From positions 35,001-95,000 of the forward strand of contig JACVTC010000160.1 in the NCBI GenBank assembly GCA_016946835.1: a stretch of DNA of 60,000 nucleotides, given 5' to 3'. Below are positions 1-11,113 of this stretch, one piece after another; the first letter of the stretch is position 1, and every line of letters begins with the position of its first letter. The DNA is from Neocallimastix lanati (nom. inval.). Taxonomy: Eukaryota > Neocallimastigomycota > Neocallimastigomycetes > Neocallimastigales > Neocallimastigaceae. The translations under genes and the position numbers were made by a program. Under the pieces are notes generated by a model. That model searched no databases. It was not told the origin of the DNA and saw only the letters and a list, made by a program, of their open reading frames with translations.

Positions 1-175
1 TCCTTAAAGCAGTAGTGGTAATCCACTTATATATCTCTCTATATATATAAATAATTAATTTTAATAAAATTTTAATTTTATAATCTTCACAAAATCTTAA
101 AATATTCTTATTTTTAGTATATATATTTAAAAATATAAATCAAAAATAAAATAATATTAAATATCTACATCTTAA

Positions 176-301
176 ATATCCGGTTAAATCCTAGGGTAAG
201 CTTGGTGTACTTATAGTTAATATTGAAAAAAAAGTTTTTGTGTGAATAAATTTAGATTTATCATAGTTAATACCTTTAATACCCTGTTTTATAGCAATAT
301 C
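176..301 (-). mobile_element. LINE ORF2 3' fragment, decayed copy
   Basis: Read on the minus strand, this stretch gives a peptide containing KQGIKGINYDKSKFIHTK. It aligns without gaps to FQGIKGTNYDIFKFINTR encoded by the LINE fragment at 855-1492. It is a second, more degraded copy of the same C-terminal part of a non-LTR retrotransposon ORF2. Upstream codons in this frame contain several stops, so it is dead. The family assignment rests on the better-preserved neighbour. Confidence 0.5.
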
Positions 302-854
302 CGATCAATTTCAATAACATCAATATTTTTATAAATTCATGATGGGATAAATAACATATACAAAATAAATAATTTATATTTTATTAACATTACATCCATA
401 TATATTGTTGGAAAGTAACAAATTTTTTTTTTTTTTTTTTTTTTTAAATATTGGACTTGAAACTTATTTTGACCTTTTCTTATATATATATACTTCACTA
501 AAAAAAAAAAAAAAAAAAATAAGAAGACTTTTTTTTTTTAGACTAGGAAGAGAATACACCTCCAGTGCTTTATTAAATAGATTAAAATATTTTTATATAT
601 TACATTTAATTATAAAATTACATTATATAATTAAAAGATAAAAAAAAAAAAAAAAAAAAAAAAAATGTATGTAAAAGATTAAGTAAAATAAAAAGTTAAA
701 AAATAACAAATTTTAATTAATCAAAGAAAATTTAATGTAATAAAGAATAAAAGTAAGTTCAAAAGTTAAAAAAAAAATCGGTGTGATGTATACAACGAGT
801 AGTAACATGATCACCTGTTAAATCTAAAATAATAAAACAAAGAAGTAACATCTT
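302..854. other. A/T homopolymer-rich DNA, no gene seen
   Basis: The stretch contains poly-T (about 421-445), poly-A (about 501-519) and poly-A (about 641-665) runs. The open frames here translate to F, K and Y runs and have no recognisable domain. The part at about 780-854 is less A/T-biased and may be the 3' UTR of the minus-strand LINE fragment next to it. Confidence 0.6.
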
Positions 855-1492
855 TCAAATAGACAGTGTGGTATCCACAAAACTCTCCCCTGAACCACAT
901 GAAAGATCATCAAAAGTTGAATTACTTACTATAGGTTCTGTGTTTGGAACTGTGTTGTTAGTTAATGTGTATTGATGAAGCTGAAATTCCCCAAGAAGGA
1001 ATACCTGTTTATGAAATTTTCATATTCTAAAATATTAGAATACGAAGGAAGTAAGGAAAGATTTCTTACTTTATTGGCAAATATAATGAATAAATCATCG
1101 ATAAAATCTAAAGATTTACATTGACATAAAGAAAAGGTAGAGCATTCAAATATCCAATGGATAAAAGATTTGTCACCTTTTCCACAAGGGCAGAATTTAG
1201 GACAGTCGTCAGAAAATCTACTACTTCTTATTGCAATAGTTGTATTATATTTGTAACCAACTCTTAATCATAAGATCCAGTTAAAATCTAAACATATGTA
1301 AGGGTATTCAAGGCTGAGCTTGAATAAATTTCTAGTATTTATAAATTTGAAGATATCATAATTCGTACCTTTAATTCCTTGGAATTTAGACCAGTATGAT
1401 TTAATAGCATCTTTGAATTTAGTGATATTATTTTTCTTAATTTTCTTGTAGAGCACCTTCCAAAATTGTAAAACTTTCTTAAGTAAATCCAA
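855..1492 (-). pseudogene. LINE (non-LTR retrotransposon) ORF2 C-terminal fragment
   Basis: On the minus strand a 74-residue frame (1268-1492) continues, after a frameshift near 1260-1275, into GYKYNTTIAIRSSRF and then a Cys/His segment, CPKFCPCGKGDKSFIHW followed by IFEC. A C...C-x7-H-x4-C pattern near the end of the protein is typical of the zinc-knuckle-like tail of LINE ORF2. A further frame change near 965 leads to a last piece ending at the TGA at 855-857. The reverse transcriptase core is missing, so this is a 5'-truncated dead copy, the usual outcome of target-primed insertion. A degraded paralogue lies at 176-301. Confidence 0.6.
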
Positions 1493-1675
1493 ATAAAAAT
1501 AAATATAAATGAATGAGGATACCGATTAAATATAAATTATTTAATATAATATTAATAAATATATTAAGACAATGATTCTTGTTATTATTTTATATATATA
1601 TATATTAGGAGAATTATTATCAATAGATTAATTTTAATGAAAGCTGTATATTCGAAATAATAGGCTTCCTATTAC

Positions 1676-1831
<156 letters not shown>

Positions 1832-3293
1832 TTTAAAATAAATTATTAATATTTATTTCTTTATTTTTAGAGCAGCAATTATTGAGAACTTTAAACTTTA
1901 TTAATTAATAATTTTATAAAATACTTCTTTTAAAAAAAAAAGAAATAAAAAAAAATAAATATTATTTCTCCAATTAAAATTTAATAATATTTTAAATAGT
2001 AATATGAAATAAAAAGCAATATTCAAAATATAGTGTATAAATAAATTAAGAAAAAAGTTCATATGCTAAGAACCTCACCAGATTATAAGACTTCTGTTTA
2101 AAGGGAATTCCTATTCCGGATTAAGGTTCGAATTGAATATCTGAAAGAAATTATGGTCTTCTCCTTCAGAGCCATTGACCCTGCCAGCCTATCTTACTGA
2201 ATTTTCAGCGTTGACACTCCTGGTTAGTTTGCGTTTATACAGTCGAAATAGCAACCCTTTACAATATATTCTGGAAAATACAAACTATTTTAACCATTTT
2301 TATAATGCCATAATGTCCAAAAGCTTTTGAATTTTGTTGATAGGTATAACATTAGTAAATTTTTAATTTTTTTTTCTTAAAAAAAGAAGCGATATGAATT
2401 AGGATAGGTTGAGATCTTAAATCATATAATTTTAGTTACTTGTACGGTATATTATAAACTTCAAAATTTATCAAATGCATTTACAATTGCATTATTCGTA
2501 ATATCATGTTACAATATATTTTTTAGGTTTAAAAAATATAACATAACTAGTATTTTTTTTAAAAGTTAATATTTTTTACATCATAATAATATAAAAAAAT
2601 TAATGAACTTATTCTTAAATAAAAATTTAATTTAAATTCATATCAATATATATTTTTCAATACATCCTCAAATAATACACATAATTAATTTAATATTAAT
2701 ATTTTACTCTATAAAATAACCAATGCTTAAAATAAAAATTTTATATATTTATATTTTTTATATATTTCACCAATAATTATTTGATATATAATTTCAGTAT
2801 TATACTCCTTTTTTAATTAAATTTATACCTCTTTTATGTCAACTTATGATTTATGTCAACTTATGATACTCATAATATACTATCAAACTCTTTGTAAAAT
2901 ATCATTATATATATATACATTTATTTCAATATTTCCAAATTGTAATAAATTACTCCATTTTATTAAATCATTTTTTTTAATTACTCCATGATATTTTCTT
3001 CTTCATCCTTTTAATATTATTGAAATCCAAATAAAATTTTGCTTATTTAATTGATAATAAAACCCAACACTCTTATAAACGAACGAACTGATTATCTTTT
3101 TTTTTAACAATCAATTTTCTACGAAACTGAAAATTGATATTTTTATTATATTTTTCATTTTTTACAATTTAATTCTTAATAAAAATGATTTACTGTTAAT
3201 TATTCAAAAAAATATTATATTTATTAAAATAAATATATAAATTAGAAATTACCCTTATTTATTATTTATCGTTTATTAATAATTAAAAAAATT
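1832..3293. other. Gene-free A+T-rich stretch with a GC-richer island
   Basis: No supported gene. The only compositional anomaly is about 2060-2275, where roughly 200 bp are close to balanced composition and lack long ORFs; see the findings. The rest is A/T runs, plus a 17-bp direct duplication containing ATGTCAACTTATGAT near 2836-2870. Confidence 0.6.
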
Positions 3294-4013
3294 TTATCTT
3301 TCAATACTTACTTGCTTGTTGGCAGCCTTACGTTCTAAGAGATCCTTTCTGTCCTTGTCCATCTTTAACTTGGTGATCATTACCTTAGATGGGTGGATTG
3401 GGATTGGAACAGATTGACCGTTGGTCTTTTCCTTAGTGACACGTTCAATGTGAATGATCCACTTCTTACGGTAGACAGTGACAACCTTTCCTTCACGACC
3501 CTTGAAGGCACCGCGAACGATGGTAACTTCATCATCCTTACGAATTGGCATGGAACGAACCTTTTTATATAATTATAAAATTCAAAATATATATTAATAA
3601 TATAATCCATAAAAAAGAAGATAAAAGTATTTATATAAACAATTTTATTCATTTACTAATATATAAAATTTACCTTGTGCTTTTCTCTTAATTCCTTGGA
3701 GAGAGAAGCGCTCATGATCTTACGGCGGAGGGAAGATGGAGCAGAAAAGTGAGCCTTACGGGACTTACTGCGTGAAGAAGAAACTATTTATTTATAATAG
3801 TTTATATAATTAGTACTTTAATATTTTATATCATTAATATATAACATATAGTAATAGGTTTTTTAATAAATGAAACTATACTCTTAAAATATTTTAACAT
3901 ATTTAAAACATCACATAATAATAAATTTTATTTTATTAATTCATATTAAAAACAAAATCATTTTAAAAATAGGCATTCATTCATCAATCTTTACCGTCGT
4001 TAGAGAACTTCAT
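3294..4013 (-). CDS. RPL26: 60S ribosomal protein L26 (uL24)
   Basis: Large-subunit protein near the peptide exit tunnel. Exons on the minus strand: 4013-3995, 3783-3674 and 3560 to about 3312. The first two junctions (GTAAAG...TAG and GTAAAT...AAG) keep frame. The protein starts MKFSND and runs through [30 protein letters not shown] and [12 protein letters not shown] (the KOW motif region) to [17 protein letters not shown], all hallmark uL24 blocks. It has 126 residues up to codon AACAAGCAA, close to the yeast length. At that point a perfect donor, GTAAGT, appears (3311-3306). Either it is read through, adding VSIER and a TAA (131 aa), or a short last exon follows. The codons use more G and C than anything nearby, as expected for a highly expressed gene. 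The family call is very secure; the 3' end is not. Confidence 0.95.
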
Positions 4014-4299
4014 TTTTATTCGAACAAAATTAAATATATCGTCCGTGCAGTGTAAAAGGAGGAAAAAACAAAATAGCTTTTGGTTATTCAACTTTAACAC
4101 TATCCTGTAACTGTATTTTTTAACCAATGATATTTAAGTATATTAAAATATGATTGGACAATATAAATCCCTTATATTAAAATAATTTTTTTACTATTGA
4201 ATTTCTAAAATTTTTTTATATTGTAGGATAGTATAAAAAGTTCCATTTCATCAATTTTTATTTTTTCATCATAACACATAATAAAATAAACAATTTTTT

Positions 4300-4566
4300 A
4301 TATTTTTATTTTTTATTTTTTATTTTTTATTTTTTATTTTTTATTTTTTATTTTTTAATTTTTAATTTTTATTTTTTATTTTTTATTTTTTATTTTTTAT
4401 TTTTTATTTTTTATTTTTTATTTTTTATTTTTTATTTTTTATTATTCATTTTTTATTTTTTATTTTTTATTTTTTATTTTTTATTTTTTATTTTTTATTT
4501 TTTATTTTTTATTATTCATTTTTTATTTTTTATTTTTTATTATTCATTTTTTATTTTTTATTTTTA
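4300..4566. repeat. (TTTTTA)n hexamer array
   Basis: About 265 bp of TTTTTA units, interrupted several times by TTATTCA variants. It lies directly upstream of the minus-strand RPL26 gene. Confidence 0.85.
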
Positions 4567-4682
4567 TTCATAAAGAATACAGCTTAAGTAATACGCCTCT
4601 TTGAGAAATGTAAACCTGATGAATTTCATTACATTCATTCCTATATAGGACCTTTAGAATATTATAGAAGTGTTGTATTTTG

Positions 4683-4765
4683 GAATGTCGCATTTCGGAA
4701 AATGTGGCGTTTCTATTTTTTTAATAAATAAATAAATAAATAAATAAATAAATTTAATAAATATG
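4683..4765. mobile_element. Decayed half of the GCATTTCGCC MITE-like family
   Basis: Contains GTCGCATTTCGGAAAATGTG and GGCG followed by a TAAATAAATAAA tract. This is the same order as the left half of the complete element at 13471-13852 (GCATTTCGCC, then ATGTGGC, then an AAATAAAT tract). No right half was found. Confidence 0.45.
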
Positions 4766-4825
4766 TTAAATTAAAATTAAAGATATTTTTATTATTATTA
4801 TTTTTATAATATTTAAATAATAAAA

Positions 4826-4990
4826 AATTATTCTCCCGACTAATCTCGACAAATCTACGCAGCACCACTGCGTTCCGTGCTCGATTTTCTCGCTTGTCTC
4901 CGTGAGCGGCATTGCGTAACGGATTCTTTGTGTGTTTTCTGGGTTTTAAAATCATAGCATTTTTGCATATATTTGTTATAAAAACCATAT
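4826..4990 (-). other. GC-richer island with a 91-codon open frame, unidentified
   Basis: Roughly 100 bp (about 4835-4935) approach half G+C, against about 10-15% around them. On the minus strand a frame (4988-4713) reads through KPRKHTKNPLRNAAHGDKR and ENRARNAVVLRRFVEI with no stop before running into A/T repeats. I do not recognise the peptide. It could be a piece of a transposase or a host gene fragment carried by a mobile element; nothing shows that it is expressed. Confidence 0.3.
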
Positions 4991-5005
4991 TGTTGATATA
5001 TATCT

Positions 5006-5880
5006 AAATTTGGAAGGCTTAATCAATAGATGTCATAGCATAGTTTTTGATAAAATAAATGATAAAAACCAGTATATTTTAATTAATATTTTTAGGCCTA
5101 ATTAATTCAATGAACAAAACAGCTATGAAATACTATGAATGATATAGTTTTTGAAGTTTAATGAATGACAAAACTGGGATGTTGTTCAATTAATTTAATA
5201 CAAGTTTCAGAATTCATGAAGTTCAAAACTGTGATGATTATATATAAATGATAGTGTTTTGAAGTATTTTTTGCAAAAACCTAGCTAGTTTTTTAGAATT
5301 CTGAGCATATTTTTGACCAGTTGAACGATCAAAAACATATGTTGTTCAACTAGCTAGGTTTGCATAACTTAGCTATATTTCTGCATATATTATTTTTATG
5401 AACAATATGGTTGAATGATTGTATTTGTATGCCATTTTACAATACATTTTGCTAATAAATATATATATATATAAACATTCTGCAAAAATGACTATGTTTT
5501 TGAACATAAAATGCATATATTTGGCATACAAATACAATATGTCTTTATTTGGAAGCCCATATTAATAGATGAACAACATAGGTGTTTGATGCTAAAATTA
5601 TGCTAAAAACTATACTATTTTCATCAAAAAAGCTATGTTGTTAATTGATAAACATATGCATATATTGCTAATATTAACTATAAAACCATATAGTTTATAT
5701 AAACATAATAGCTATATTGTTCAAATTAATTATAAAAGTTATATGATTTATTAAACAACTTAGCTATATTTGTTAATTGAATATCAAAGCTGTATCGTTA
5801 ATTGAACTTTCAAAACTATATCATTTATATATAATCATTGCTATTTTTGACCATATTTGATATAGGCTTCCAATTATTAA
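5006..5880. repeat. Possible decayed element with TTGGAAG-type ends and an internal direct repeat
   Basis: The left edge reads ATTTGGAAGGCTTAATCAAT. The right edge, reverse-complemented, reads AATAATTGGAAGCCTATA, giving short imperfect inverted ends. A related block at about 5546 (ATTTGGAAGCCCATATTAAT) repeats the left edge in direct orientation about 535 bp later, and both are followed by AATAGATG-like sequence. The interior is rich in AACATAGCTA/TAGCTATGTT-like words on both strands. There is no coding capacity. Confidence 0.35.
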
Positions 5881-5987
5881 AATAAACATACAGGTATTTA
5901 TTTTAGAATAATAAAAAAAAAGTTCTTTAAAAATAAAATATTTTTAAAATTTTCAATATATATAAATTTAAAAAAGTAAAAAAAAAA

Positions 5988-6018
<31 letters not shown>

Positions 6019-6356
6019 GAAATATATAAAATGTATATAAAATAAATACATTAAAAATAAAAAAAGTTTTATATATCTTAAAAATATAAAAAAAAAATAT
6101 ATTCCTTAACTATTATTAAAATGAATTCTTTAAATATTCTTAAAAATAAAATATATATATTCCTTCTCAAAAAGAAAATACTATTAATATTAATATAAAA
6201 ATTACTATTAAAAGTTTTATATATATCTTTAAATTAAATATAGAAATATATTCAAAAATAAAATATTCAAATAAAAATTTTAGAAAAGAAAAAAAAAATC
6301 TTTTTATTATGTATATTAATTTTATAGTATTCATAAAATTTATGATATAAATAATA
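5881..6356. other. A/T-rich stretch, nothing recognised
   Basis: Short poly-A and poly-T runs and ATATAT tracts only. Confidence 0.6.
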
Positions 6357-6530
6357 AAGTTATTAATAAAAATATTTATTATTATTTTTATTATACATTT
6401 TAATAAAAACTTTCGTTTTATAATATGAAAGTTATTAATAAAAATATTTATTATTATTTTTATTATGCATTATAATAAAAACTTTTGTTTTATAATATGA
6501 AAGTTATTAATAAAAATATTTAATAGAAAA
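6357..6530. repeat. 72-bp tandem repeat, about 2.4 copies
   Basis: Copies start at AAGTTATTAATAAAAATATT at 6357, 6429 and 6501, giving a strict 72-bp period. The first two copies differ by only a few substitutions. Confidence 0.8.
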
Positions 6531-6789
6531 TTTGTTTATAGTATTCATAAAATTAATGATATAGGTATAAAAATTATTAATATAATATAATAACAATAAT
6601 ATAATAATTATTCAGAAATATTTAATGAATATATTTTTAATAATTTTTTTAAATTAAATTTTTAAAACAGTATCAAAATTTTAAAGCAATTATGGGTTTT
6701 TAATTATGAATAATTTTAATTAATAATTATCTTTTTTATAAGATCATTATTATGTCTTTTATTACAAATCAGTATTTATATTATTTAAG

Positions 6790-7215
6790 TTAAACTTTTA
6801 AAACATAATTCAGTAATATCATATCTAGCTTTTCCATCAACAATTAATATGGATTCCTTAGTTTTATATTTTTCAATTAAAATATTGATTTCATCAATTC
6901 TTTCTTATACTTTTTTTTCAAAATCTACTTTTCCTTTCGTAATCATTATAAGATAAATACTTTTCTGGTTTTAATGCATATAATAATTTATATAAAGAAT
7001 TTTTTTTTTTGAAAATAAATTATTTGTATAATTATTAAAAAGATTCTGATACATTATTTGTTATATGTTTTATAATTGTTCCAATTTTTATAATTTTTTA
7101 AATAGTTTTTTAAAATATTATAAAAAATTCAAAAATTAGTCATTATCATTTATTTCATACTTAATTTTACTATAAACATTAATTAATATATTCAGTATTT
7201 ACAAAAGGTTAAGTT
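6790..7215 (-). pseudogene. MULE transposase C-terminal fragment
   Basis: On the minus strand the broken frames read HITNNVSESF, then LYKLLYALKPEKYLSYNDYE, then ERIDEINILIEKYKTKESIL and IVDGKARYDITELCFKSLT with a stop. The TNN-x-x-E-x block is the conserved C-terminal motif of MULE-type transposases (TNNxxEgwH in many families). A homologous piece at 14800-14990 reads HITNNASES and YYIDYEKR in the same order. Several stops and frameshifts make it dead. It may be the displaced tail of the transposase relic at 9060-10012, which has the same orientation and is separated from it by 1.8 kb. Confidence 0.5.
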
Positions 7216-7714
7216 CGAAATCACTTTATAATAAATTATAAGGGAAAATGACGTATTCCAATAAAAAAAACCTCTCAAAATGAATAAACAGATACTTAAT
7301 ATTTGACCACTTATTCCTTTGTTAATCAGGAAGGTCGGTGCTGAAATATTAGTAATACTATATTTATTATATTTTTAGTTTATTTATTTATTAAAATTTG
7401 TTTTATTAAGAAAGAAGTTTTATTACTAATGATATTATAAGCAATATACAAAATACGAAGAGAAATATCTTCAAGTGAAAATTCACACCTATTTATACTT
7501 TTTCAAAAAAAAGGTTTTTATGAAATTTTACAATCTCAAAAATTTGGAGAATTCATTTAAAATTGTTTTTAACTACAAAATTAAAAACTAGTAGAATAAG
7601 TAATACAAACGAATGAAATGATATTTTTAATTAATAAAATTTCTATGAAATTCATTTGAAAAAATACAAAAGGAACTATCCAGAAAAATAAAAATATAAT
7701 ATTTAAAAATTAGT

Positions 7715-7783
7715 TTAAGTGTGAGTTTTACTCGAGAGGTTCAGTTTATTACTTTAGCTCTAACCACTATACCAGGATTTCAA
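7715..7783 (-). pseudogene. tRNA-like sequence, decayed (pseudo-tRNA or SINE head)
   Basis: On the minus strand the sequence reads ATCCTGGTATAGTGGTTAGA and then GC, a near-perfect eukaryotic tRNA D-arm/A-box. About 30 nt later comes GAGTAAAACTC, in the place where a T-arm would give GAGTTCGA-like sequence. The anticodon stem pairs poorly and the B-box is lost. It therefore cannot be a working tRNA; a tRNA-derived SINE or pseudogene is likely. Confidence 0.4.
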
Positions 7784-8661
7784 TTTCGAAATTTGGATAA
7801 GAAATAAACAGAAATTATTATTTTAGTTGAGTTTATCTGAAACAACTTAACCCACAAAATAAAATTATGCTTTTCTTATAGAACTTTCCTATATTTTAAA
7901 AATTATTATGTCCAAAAAATATTAATTATTATTAACATCTTTTAAATAATTTTATGCATTATTCATTTAGAATAATACATTTATTCAATTATTAATTATA
8001 ATATTAGTATTCTATTTTTATTATTAGTATTTTTGTCTTTTTATCAATATTTAATATATTATTACTTATAACAATACTTTATTAATACTAATATCAAAAT
8101 TATATTATAAAATCTTTTATAACATTATTATTCTTATCAATATATTATTTTATTTTTTTTTTATGCAAGAATTATCTGAATCTCATGATTAACAAGTAAA
8201 CCTCATATTAGTAATACAATTTCAATAATCACACACTGATTATTCACTATTTTCTGTAAAACTTTACCATGATATAATTATATTGTGTTAAAGTTATAAT
8301 ATTAATAAAATAGTTATTTTAGTATACAACAAAATAAATAATTTAAAATTTGTATAAATAATTTAAATCATAACTCAAATATTCCGAAATATTCGAATTC
8401 CTACTTAAGCACACTATACTTCACTTACTAATATTTCTAGAAGAAGATAAATTTTTTATTATTAATTATATTAATAATAAATATTTTGTAATATATAAAT
8501 ATGAATTAATTATTTAAAACAATAATTATACTTATTTTACTAATTTCAGTTCAATTTAAATATTTTATTTAATTATAAAATATTCTTCAAATGTCACCAA
8601 CTTTAACTTTAACAAAAAGTATACATAGGTGTAAATTCAATAACAAAAGAAAAAAGAAAAA
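7784..8661. other. A/T-rich stretch, nothing recognised
   Basis: No ORF or repeat of note. It lies between two pieces of MULE transposase in the same orientation, so it may be a later insertion. Confidence 0.5.
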
Positions 8662-8877
8662 GAATTATAAATTAGGAATTAGGAATTATAAATTATAAAT
8701 TATAAATTAGGAATTAGGAATTAGGAATTAAGAATTAGGAATTAGGAATTAGGAATTAGGAATTAGGAATTAGGAATTAGGAATTAGGAATTAGGAATTA
8801 GGAATTAGGAATTAGGAATTAGGAATTAGGAATTAGGAATTAGGAATTAGGAATTTGGAATTAGGAATTTAGAATTA
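8662..8877. repeat. (GGAATTA)n heptamer array
   Basis: About 215 bp of the heptamer AATTAGG (= GGAATTA), almost uninterrupted, with variant units at both margins (ATAAATT on the left, GGAATTT on the right). The unit is G-bearing in a genome where most arrays are pure A/T. Confidence 0.95.
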
Positions 8878-9059
8878 AAAAGAATTTGATGTATTGGATA
8901 ATTTTTTTATAATAAATATTTTATATAAAGTTTAGTTAATAGTTAGGAATATTATTTTTTAACATAATTCTTTATTTTATATTATTAAAAATTTTTTTTT
9001 TAAAATACATTTATTATAGTTATTTCTTTTTATTATTAATTTATTGTGTTATTTATAAT

Positions 9060-10012
9060 ACAGTTTATTTTTACTTCTAACATGAACAATTTTAAGATTC
9101 ATTGCATAAATAGACATATTATTATATTTTGCTTCACTTCATTATAGCATAATTGTTTTTTTTTTTTTAACTCTAATACTCTTTTATAGTGTCAAATACG
9201 GTACTTAATATTAATATTAGGAAATTTTTTTTCTGTTGCATTAGATATACCTTTTTCGAAATCATAATGAAACAATTTTTGGAATAATTATAGTATCATT
9301 ACTATATTTATTAGAATTTTTTATTTTTTCAAATAACGTCCATATGTAGATTGTTCATTATTTCTTAATATTGAAAAATTAATAAAAAAAATATTTTAAT
9401 CTTTAACACAAGTTCTTGTAATGAATATTTAATAATTAAATTTAGATACAATATGAATAGTGCCATTCGCAAATATAACTTCATTTTATATCTTAAATAA
9501 TTTTGCTAGGAATGGAGATTGGAAAATTATTAAATTAGGATTTTCGAATATCATAAAATTCTCAATTCACACTGCTTTATAATATTTTGATTCACCAGAA
9601 ATTTCATTAAATATCATTACATCAGAAGTAAATGCTTATTTAAGTTTCTTATTGTTTGAGATTTTAACTACATTATATTCAAAACATATAAATCTCGTTT
9701 CTTGTGAAACTTTATTAAATATACATTTAGGCTTTATACCAAAAGGAATTAAATTTTTTCTAATTTCATCTTTTATTTTAAATTTTTCTATCAATAAATG
9801 CATTAAATTTTTTTTCAAGATGATTATGTAAACTTTCATATTTTAAAATTTCCTTCCAATGGTTTAAAATAATGAAAGATTTGCATTTAAAGTTTTATGT
9901 TATGTTACATTTAAAAATTTCAAATTATCGTTTTTTATATTTTTTTGTTAATAATAATTAATGCTTTTTTTCGATTAGTTTCTCTTATATCATTATTTAT
10001 ATTATCCTCCAT
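9060..10012 (-). pseudogene. FLYWCH/MULE-type DNA transposase, broken
   Basis: Starts at the ATG at 10012-10010 (MEDNINND). Broken frames then give a FLYWCH-like zinc-finger remnant (CKSFIIL...ESLHNHLEKK, with the HNH near 9815-9829), a linker (KDEIRKNLIPFGIKPK), and the MULE core. The core reads FENPNLIIFQSPFLAKLF, VIFANGTIHI, HYDFEKGISNA, FPNINIKY and HYKR. In intact MULE transposases the block VIFADGTF carries the first catalytic Asp; here it is Asn. The second Asp (DFEK) is still visible. At least ten stops or frameshifts are present. The C-terminal part is not attached; a matching tail lies at 6790-7215. Confidence 0.6.
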
Positions 10013-10248
10013 TTATAATAAAATATTTTCTTTGTTATTAAATTATTTATTTAATTATTTATTATGAATAAATTGGTATTAATTGTTTAGTTTTTTAATA
10101 TTCAGTTTATTTAATTATATATATACTTTTTTTATATATTAAAATTATTTATTATTATTTATTTTATTCTTTAAATTTAATTATTTGTTATTTATTATAA
10201 ATAAATTAATTATTCAGTCATAACATTACTATAAAAAATTTCTAAACC

Positions 10249-10357
<109 letters not shown>

Positions 10358-11113
10358 GTTGTATTAAAAAATATTAAAAAATTTATGGCATAAAATTATA
10401 ATAATATAAAAGCCACATTATAAAATGCAACACATCCATTTGAAGAAATTAAAATAATTATTTATAATTTAATTTTTATTTTCATTTATTTATTTTTATT
10501 TATTTAATGTATTTATTTATTTAGTAACAAATTTTATTGTTAAAATATGAGAAATAATGAAAAATATCTTTGAAATTAAATATTATTAAATATTTATTTA
10601 CTTAATATATTATAAGCCACTTTTGCATAAACGTTTTATTTAAGTATATAATCAGAATGCATAATAATTAAACTTTTCATAAATTAATGTATAAAGATGA
10701 AATAAATATATTATTATATATAATATTATATATTAGTAATTATTATTTAATAATTATTAATTAGATATAATTATTTACTAATTGTGATTATTAATTATTA
10801 ATTATAAATTTCCATTAGTTATTTAATTATTAAAAAAATATATATATTATATATAATATAATATATAATATAAAAAAAAAAAAATAAAATAATTTAAATA
10901 TTTCAAATAATTTTTATTTTCTATTTTTTTAATTTCAAAATTGAAATCTTTGAAATCAATTTTAAAATTTAAAGATTTGTTTTATAAAATAAAATCAAAT
11001 TTAAATTTATTTAAAGCTTTTATATATATATATATAATATTCATAACTACAAATAATAAAGTATATAGTATTATAATTACATAATATAAATTTAATTATT
11101 TTTTTAAAAAAAA
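10358..11113. other. Intergenic A/T-rich DNA upstream of the CWC24-like gene
   Basis: No gene seen. An A-run lies directly before the start codon at 11114 (AAAAAAAAATGG). Confidence 0.6.

Noticed and set aside
405-641. 78-codon open frame
   Set aside because: F/K/Y homopolymer translation across poly-T and poly-A runs, with no domain.
2125-2145. GGTTCGAATTG resembling a tRNA B-box
   Set aside because: No matching T-stem, acceptor stem or A-box at the right distance.
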